Source: a virus. Taken from it: a stretch of 25,127 bases of DNA. The stretch is from IMG/VR virus record IMGVR_UViG_3300047667_000901, positions 1-25,127 of that record; one strand, written 5' to 3'. Shown here piece by piece: positions 20,848-25,127 of this stretch (within the stretch, counting starts at the first letter, position 1; every line of letters starts with the position of its first letter). The notes below the pieces were generated by a model. The model did not search any database and was not told the origin of the DNA. It saw only the letters and a program-made list of their open reading frames with translations. Made by a program: the position numbers and the translations under genes.

Positions 20848-22404
20848 TTAAAGAAATCCTACAGGCATTGGGCGGCGAAGTTCTGAGTCATCAAAACTAT
20901 CCTTTAGGTCTGCAAACACTTCTTGGTCATATTTTGCAACCTGCATCGCCATGCGTATCGCCAGAATGGTTGCCATAACAAGGTCATCTGTTTCACCGTC
21001 CTTTGCTGCATAAGTGTTGCCTTTTGCCACAAACGTCTTGAGTTCTCGTGTAAGATTCTTACTGCGAATCTTCATAGTATCTTCCTCAATCCAACGCTTT
21101 AGCTTGGCGCATGATGCTAGCTTTGATGAATGTGTTGTGTTGAACCCTTTTCTAAATGAACGGGCTTTGCCGCGCTTCTTTGGTTCACTAAGGAACGTGC
21201 CAGGAATGTTTTCTTCGCCCATTTCTTCAATTGAGATCAGCGCTGCTTCACCCAATGTATTGTTTTCCACACTATAGTATATTTCACTATTTGGTGCGGC
21301 TTCTTCTATTTCTTCCAATATGCTCTTCATAATTTTAATCTGCATTTGTATTGGTGTCTTGTTATGTTGCCATTCGCCGATTTGACGCATTCCTGGGATA
21401 GCAAATATTTGTATGGCTGACGGGTCACCACCAGTACCCAAGCTGGGATCTAAAGATACCAGATAAGTTTGTTCGTCACGGATTCGATCATACCAACGTA
21501 CTTGGCCGCATTTGCGTACTGGGTCCATTCCAAGATCCATTTCGCTAAGGAACAATGAACTCACCAATGTTTCGTCAAACGCAATGAATTCACATTCGTG
21601 CTCACGGCGGAAACGCTCTTCACCAATTTTAGCCCGCTCTTCATCAGCCCATGCTGCATCACGGTCTGGGTGTGCGTCCCATTTGGCAAGGTATGGTTTA
21701 AATCCATTTACTCCAACTTCAGTTTCATTACCAAACTCATCAGAACGTTTATTGGCTTGTTTCCAAATACGTGCAAATTGGTCGTCGTCCTGGTTGGGAG
21801 TAGATGTAATAATACATTTACCACCTGTTGATAATGTTGGTGATATAGATGTCCAAAATTCTTGTGCAACACGTGGCGGAACAAACGCAAATTCGTCCAA
21901 GTAAACCAGTGACAATGACAGACCACGTCCAGTATTTTCTGTGGTTGCTTGTGCAATAATTTTGCTGCCGTTATCGAACTCGATAGAGCCCTTGTTGTAC
22001 GCTGTCACGCCCGCTCTGACACTGTCTGGGCAAGACTCGTACATGTAGCGCAGACGTGACATGATCTCGCCTGCGCCTTCACGTTTATGTGCTGCTACTA
22101 ATATTGTTGCATCTGGAGTAAACATGGCAAACCATAATAGGTATGCAGCCGCGCATGTAGATTTACCAGTCTGGCGCGATAACAGACTGATGGAATATCT
22201 GTAATCATTGTATGAGTTAATTAGATCTTCTTGGTAATCAAACAAGTCAAAGGGCAAGCGTCCTTTTGTAGGATGCTGAATATAACAATAATTGCGAATA
22301 AAGTACATGGGGCTAATTGAACATAGCGCCAATTCTCTAAGCTTGTCTCGCTGTAATGTTTCTGTTTGATACGGTTTTTTAACAAGATCTGTATTAATTG
22401 ACAT
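20848..22404 (-). CDS. 17: Terminase large subunit (gp17-type packaging ATPase/nuclease)
   Basis: 518 aa. ATPase domain: Q-motif-like FDYQ near 55-58, Walker A SRQTGKST at 76-83, Walker B VYLDE at 167-171, coupling motif STPN at 201-204. Nuclease domain of RNase H fold: first acidic residue D319 in LVSLDPSLGTGG, later acid in the VENNTLGEA region, last acid in the ETDDLVMATIL block near 487-497. T4 gp17 is longer (610 aa), mainly through extra termini. It cuts concatemers and pumps DNA into proheads through the portal. Upstream by 11 bases is the 94-aa gene. Downstream is the 1128-aa mosaic gene. Confidence 0.95.
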   Translation of the reverse strand: MSINTDLVKKPYQTETLQRDKLRELALCSISPMYFIRNYCYIQHPTKGRLPFDLFDYQEDLINSYNDYRYSISLLSRQTGKSTCAAAYLLWFAMFTPDATILVAAHKREGAGEIMSRLRYMYESCPDSVRAGVTAYNKGSIEFDNGSKIIAQATTENTGRGLSLSLVYLDEFAFVPPRVAQEFWTSISPTLSTGGKCIITSTPNQDDDQFARIWKQANKRSDEFGNETEVGVNGFKPYLAKWDAHPDRDAAWADEERAKIGEERFRREHECEFIAFDETLVSSLFLSEMDLGMDPVRKCGQVRWYDRIRDEQTYLVSLDPSLGTGGDPSAIQIFAIPGMRQIGEWQHNKTPIQMQIKIMKSILEEIEEAAPNSEIYYSVENNTLGEAALISIEEMGEENIPGTFLSEPKKRGKARSFRKGFNTTHSSKLASCAKLKRWIEEDTMKIRSKNLTRELKTFVAKGNTYAAKDGETDDLVMATILAIRMAMQVAKYDQEVFADLKDSFDDSELRRPMPVGFL

Positions 22405-22415
22405 GCTGCTACTCG

Positions 22416-22700
22416 CTACTTCAAACCTGCGAGGCGCTTAACACTTTCAAGTACTGGATCTGCTTGTTCGTATGTGTTATCCAAATGTCGTAATGCGCCT
22501 TCTTCTACACCCTCAAGTGCAGAAAATAAATGGGTAAGTGCTGCGCGTACTTCGCCAAGCGGAGCAGTATCCCCACCGATCTCCATAATATGCCGATCCA
22601 AGAAGCCATCTACCCCATAGGTTTTTTCGATGCGCTCAACGTAGCTCATATCTCTGGATAATACTTTATCAATAGCACGTATTGAATGTTGTTCTGACAT
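22416..22700 (-). CDS. Small protein upstream of terL, possible small terminase by position
   Basis: 94 aa, helical and acidic (RAIDKVLSRDMSYVERIEKT, LGEVRAALTHLFSALEGVEE, then PVLESVKRLAGLK). In T4 the small terminase gp16 is immediately upstream of gp17, and small terminases are helical oligomers with a coiled-coil core, so position and composition fit. The usual length is 160 or more residues and no helix-turn-helix is obvious, so this may be unrelated. The TAATG start overlaps the stop of the upstream mosaic gene. Confidence 0.4.
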   Translation of the reverse strand: MSEQHSIRAIDKVLSRDMSYVERIEKTYGVDGFLDRHIMEIGGDTAPLGEVRAALTHLFSALEGVEEGALRHLDNTYEQADPVLESVKRLAGLK

Positions 22701-25127
22701 TATGCTTTTCCTCTGGATCTTTTAAATTTATTGTATGATTCAGTTAAGCTTTTGGCAGTTATATTATTTTCAGCAACAGTAACTTTTCCTGGGGTAGCAT
22801 TAATATATCGGCGCAGGCTTAAATCAACGGTTTCGCCTTCTGGCTGGGACATAACATGACCTTTATCGTCATATTGTTGATAAACACTGTTTGCCCATTC
22901 ACGCATTTGCTGAGACTCATTCTTTACCATGCTATCATATCCTGCCAACCATGCATCTAAGTATGGGCGTTGATCAAATGAATCTGCGCCACGCATGCCG
23001 TCTTTGTTCATTAAGTGCATTAGACGTGGGTCAGATGTAGGTGCACGTTTATGGTCCTTATGAGCAGACTTACCTAAGCTTTTTGCATCAGTAATGCCCT
23101 CACTGAGTTCAGTCTCGTCCTTGTCATCTGCCCAATCAGGTATACCATCACCATCAGCGTCTGGCTTTTTTGCTTCATTGACAGCTCTAAAGTTGTACTT
23201 GTCATAGAGAATGTCCAAAACGTCATCAATAAATTCTCTGTCAGTCGCAAGTATTTTTTGATCATCGGATGAACTCAGAATTCGTTTAATAGCTGTAATC
23301 TGATTATACCGGTGTGCATCAGGGTTAAGTTTGGCCGCTACTTTTTTAGCAATATTGTCTTGGGTCATCATTGCTTTGCCTGCTTCGTCAATTTCTTTGT
23401 CCCATGGTGCTTTTTTGACGGACACTTTTTTCTTGGGTGCGTTATTGAGACCAGCAAGGGCAGACATGCGGGCAATTTCGCTATCTTCGTCTGATGCTTC
23501 GTTGAATTCTTCTGATTCGGCAACGCCTCTTGTTGAATTGTTACACTTGGGGCAGAAATCGTTGTTCTTCTGCCATGCTTTGGCAGTTGATACTTCATCA
23601 CATTCCAAGCAAGCAATCTTGGCAACAGCTTCTGCCAATGAGGATTCTGGAATCTCTACAACTTGGCCGCCATGTTGATCCAAAAATTCAATTGCATCAG
23701 TGTTATCAATTGAAACAGCAATATGGAATTCTGAAAGTCCATAATCTTCAGGAGCAGGTCCTTGGCGACTATTACCAGGGACTGGATCATGACCTAATAG
23801 GTCATCTAATTCATCAAATAACGCATAATCATCAGGCAGTGACATAATGTCATACCAAATGTAAGCTTGGCTATTATCTGCTTCTGCAATTTCTTTTACG
23901 TCTGGTCGGCGATTTGCCATATCAAGGCCGCGGTCTCTTTTTGCTACTGTCTTTTCTTTTTCACGGGCGGCGCGTTTCAGCGCATTTGATTTTTTTCTAT
24001 ACTTATTGCCATATCCATATGGATCTGGTCCGACTGGATCTTTTGCAAACTGCCTATATTTCTCTGCGCCTTCGCGGTCATATTCTGCGCCGTCTTTAGC
24101 TTTGTTGCGTTCTTTGGCGGCCCTGTCTCTGTAAGAGTTAACAGTGTCAGCTGATATTTCATCAATTTTGTGTGTTGAATCTTCTGCAATTTCTTTGTCC
24201 CAGGGTGCCTTTTTAACTGACACTTTTTTCTTAGATCCGCGGTCTGCGTTGGCCAGAGCCCTGTGCTGCGACTGTTCATCTTCGTCCGAAGCTTCATAAA
24301 GGTGTGCTTCATCGCCGCCGCAATATTGACCGCTTGCCTCCATGTCGCTACAAAAGTCTTTCATTACGATGGAAATATCACTTGCACTAATTTCAGAACC
24401 TAGGTCAGAATTCCTATCAGCAACCCAGTGTGCAATTTCTTCTACTTCTGGGCTTGCGTTCCGATATTCGTTTGGGGTAATAATGCGATGCTGTAGAGCC
24501 ATACGCAATATATCGTAACCGTCTATGCGATCATCGCTATCTTCTGCAATTTCTTTGTCCCAGGGTGCACGTTTAACTGACACTTTTTTCTTAGGAGCAG
24601 TATCAAGTCCAGCAAGGGCGGACATGCGGGCAATTTCGCTATCTTCGTCTGAAGATTCCATTGTATCGTCTTGTCGCTGCTGCATTTTGTAATCACCGTA
24701 TTCGTCCATGGCGGACATGAGGTCGTCATTTATTTCTTGTTCAAAACGATATTGATCAGCACTGGAAATTTCAACTTCATTTCCATTAGCATCCTCAGCA
24801 TGTAGATAAATTTCGCCGCCGAAGTTAACATCTGGTTCTGCCATCGCAACATCATAATAAACCGTTACTGGAACATCACCAGCTTCTGGAGTATCAATAT
24901 AGCTTTCGATTGATCCAGTTGGTGCGCTCTGGTTAGTTTCGTTTACGTCTGGTCGGCGATTTGCCATATCAAGGCCGCGGTCTCTTTTTGCTACTGTCTT
25001 TTCTTTTTCACGGGCCTTGCGTTTCAGCGCATTTGATTTTTTTCTATACTTATTGCCATATCCATATGGATCTGGTCCCACTGGATCTTTTGCAAACTGC
25101 CTATATTTCTCTGCGCCTTCGCGGTCA
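22700..25127 (-). CDS. Large mosaic protein with cassette repeats, 5' end beyond right edge
   Basis: The frame is open to the right edge; the GTG at 25081 is an internal valine, and coding text continues through DREGAEKYRQFAKDP to the end, so at least 808 residues are present and the true start is outside. It alternates globular stretches with cassettes: A (24940-25127 and 23893-24167) shared with the 1128-aa protein, and B (KKKVSVK-x-APWDKEI, three copies). Between them are an acidic domain with PVTVYYDVAMAEPDVNFGG, a four-cysteine zinc ribbon (about 23538-23616), and a calcium-loop-like DADGDGIPDWADD (about 23128-23166). Glu-ending tripeptides such as IAE, IDE, VNE and VAE recur at joins. 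A virion interior or scaffold role is inferred from neighbours and architecture. Confidence 0.7.
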   Translation of the reverse strand, partial: DREGAEKYRQFAKDPVGPDPYGYGNKYRKKSNALKRKAREKEKTVAKRDRGLDMANRRPDVNETNQSAPTGSIESYIDTPEAGDVPVTVYYDVAMAEPDVNFGGEIYLHAEDANGNEVEISSADQYRFEQEINDDLMSAMDEYGDYKMQQRQDDTMESSDEDSEIARMSALAGLDTAPKKKVSVKRAPWDKEIAEDSDDRIDGYDILRMALQHRIITPNEYRNASPEVEEIAHWVADRNSDLGSEISASDISIVMKDFCSDMEASGQYCGGDEAHLYEASDEDEQSQHRALANADRGSKKKVSVKKAPWDKEIAEDSTHKIDEISADTVNSYRDRAAKERNKAKDGAEYDREGAEKYRQFAKDPVGPDPYGYGNKYRKKSNALKRAAREKEKTVAKRDRGLDMANRRPDVKEIAEADNSQAYIWYDIMSLPDDYALFDELDDLLGHDPVPGNSRQGPAPEDYGLSEFHIAVSIDNTDAIEFLDQHGGQVVEIPESSLAEAVAKIACLECDEVSTAKAWQKNNDFCPKCNNSTRGVAESEEFNEASDEDSEIARMSALAGLNNAPKKKVSVKKAPWDKEIDEAGKAMMTQDNIAKKVAAKLNPDAHRYNQITAIKRILSSSDDQKILATDREFIDDVLDILYDKYNFRAVNEAKKPDADGDGIPDWADDKDETELSEGITDAKSLGKSAHKDHKRAPTSDPRLMHLMNKDGMRGADSFDQRPYLDAWLAGYDSMVKNESQQMREWANSVYQQYDDKGHVMSQPEGETVDLSLRRYINATPGKVTVAENNITAKSLTESYNKFKRSRGKA
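23389..23500. repeat. Cassette B copy 1
   Basis: Encodes EASDEDSEIARMSALAGL, a variable four-residue joint, then KKKVSVKKAPWDKEI. DNA nearly matches 24541-24658. Confidence 0.85.
23893..24167. repeat. Cassette A copy 2
   Basis: Encodes IDEISADTVNSYRDRAAKER through DMANRRPDVKE. About 275 bases; joined directly to cassette B copy 2 through the IAEDSTHK linker. Confidence 0.9.
24181..24297. repeat. Cassette B copy 2
   Basis: Encodes EASDEDEQSQHRALANADRG then KKKVSVKKAPWDKEI. The second half is conserved, the first half has diverged from the other two copies. Confidence 0.8.
24541..24658. repeat. Cassette B copy 3
   Basis: Encodes ESSDEDSEIARMSALAGL then KKKVSVKRAPWDKEI. Closest to copy 1 across its whole length. 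Confidence 0.85.
24940..25127. repeat. Cassette A copy 3, cut by right edge
   Basis: Encodes the second half of cassette A (REGAEKYRQFAKDPVGPDPY through NRRPDVNE). The first half presumably continues beyond the window. Confidence 0.85.

Noticed and set aside
25081-25083. GTG at 25081 as start of the right-hand mosaic protein
   Set aside because: The same frame continues upstream in cassette A, where the other two copies show the corresponding valine is internal.
18851-25127. CRISPR array or mobile element explaining the repeats
   Set aside because: The repeats are in frame inside coding sequence, long and unevenly spaced, with no terminal inverted repeats or transposase.

Overview
The window is about 25 kb of a tailed-phage genome of the T4 superfamily (myovirus type). 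The recognisable genes are a zinc-ribbon/TOPRIM primase (left edge), UvsW helicase, UvsX recombinase, a UvsY-like mediator, gp32 single-strand binding protein and the gp17-type large terminase. A gp62-like clamp-loader subunit is possible. Nearly all genes are on the minus strand, packed with ATGA or TAATG overlaps; one small gene (1254-1634) is on the plus strand. No tRNA, rRNA, integrase, insertion sequence or CRISPR array was seen. The host cannot be named. Early promoters match bacterial sigma-70 consensus closely, and late-promoter-like octamers ([TG]ATAAATA) suggest a T4-type late sigma factor. A 2OG-Fe(II) oxygenase and several small proteins resemble those of aquatic T4-like phages, from memory only.

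Layout in transcription order (right to left). (1) 25127-17397, packaging/virion region: a large mosaic repeat protein cut by the right edge, a 94-aa protein, TerL, and a second mosaic repeat protein (1128 aa) sharing cassettes with the first. (2) 17396-14132, recombination/replication: a regulatory region with early- and late-type promoters and two leader hairpins, then gp32, a strong hairpin, uvsX, an 84-aa protein and a UvsY-like gene. (3) 14131-11771, a block of tiny genes, many with their own strong sigma-70 promoter; promoters and leaders are near-copies of each other. Two 58-aa paralogues and a small membrane protein here are too short for ordinary ORF calling. (4) 11741-8986, an operon of seven small unknown genes in overlapping array. 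(5) 8959-5297, a strong promoter, UvsW, a conserved unknown with no ordinary start codon directly after UvsW, a doubtful small ORF, a gp62-like protein and a zinc-finger protein. (6) 5300-1, small unknowns, a Pth2-like protein, a miniature DnaE-like protein, a 2OG-Fe(II) oxygenase, a divergent late-promoter pair, a possible virion protein and the primase.

Together this is a recombination-dependent replication module (gp32, UvsX, UvsY, UvsW, primase) beside the packaging motor, with accessory early genes between. The observations most worth following are a 188-aa stand-alone DnaE-like protein retaining all three catalytic aspartates, the pair of cassette-repeat proteins flanking the terminase with many Ile/Val-x-Glu motifs at module boundaries, the duplicated early-promoter/leader family, and the missing start codon after uvsW.
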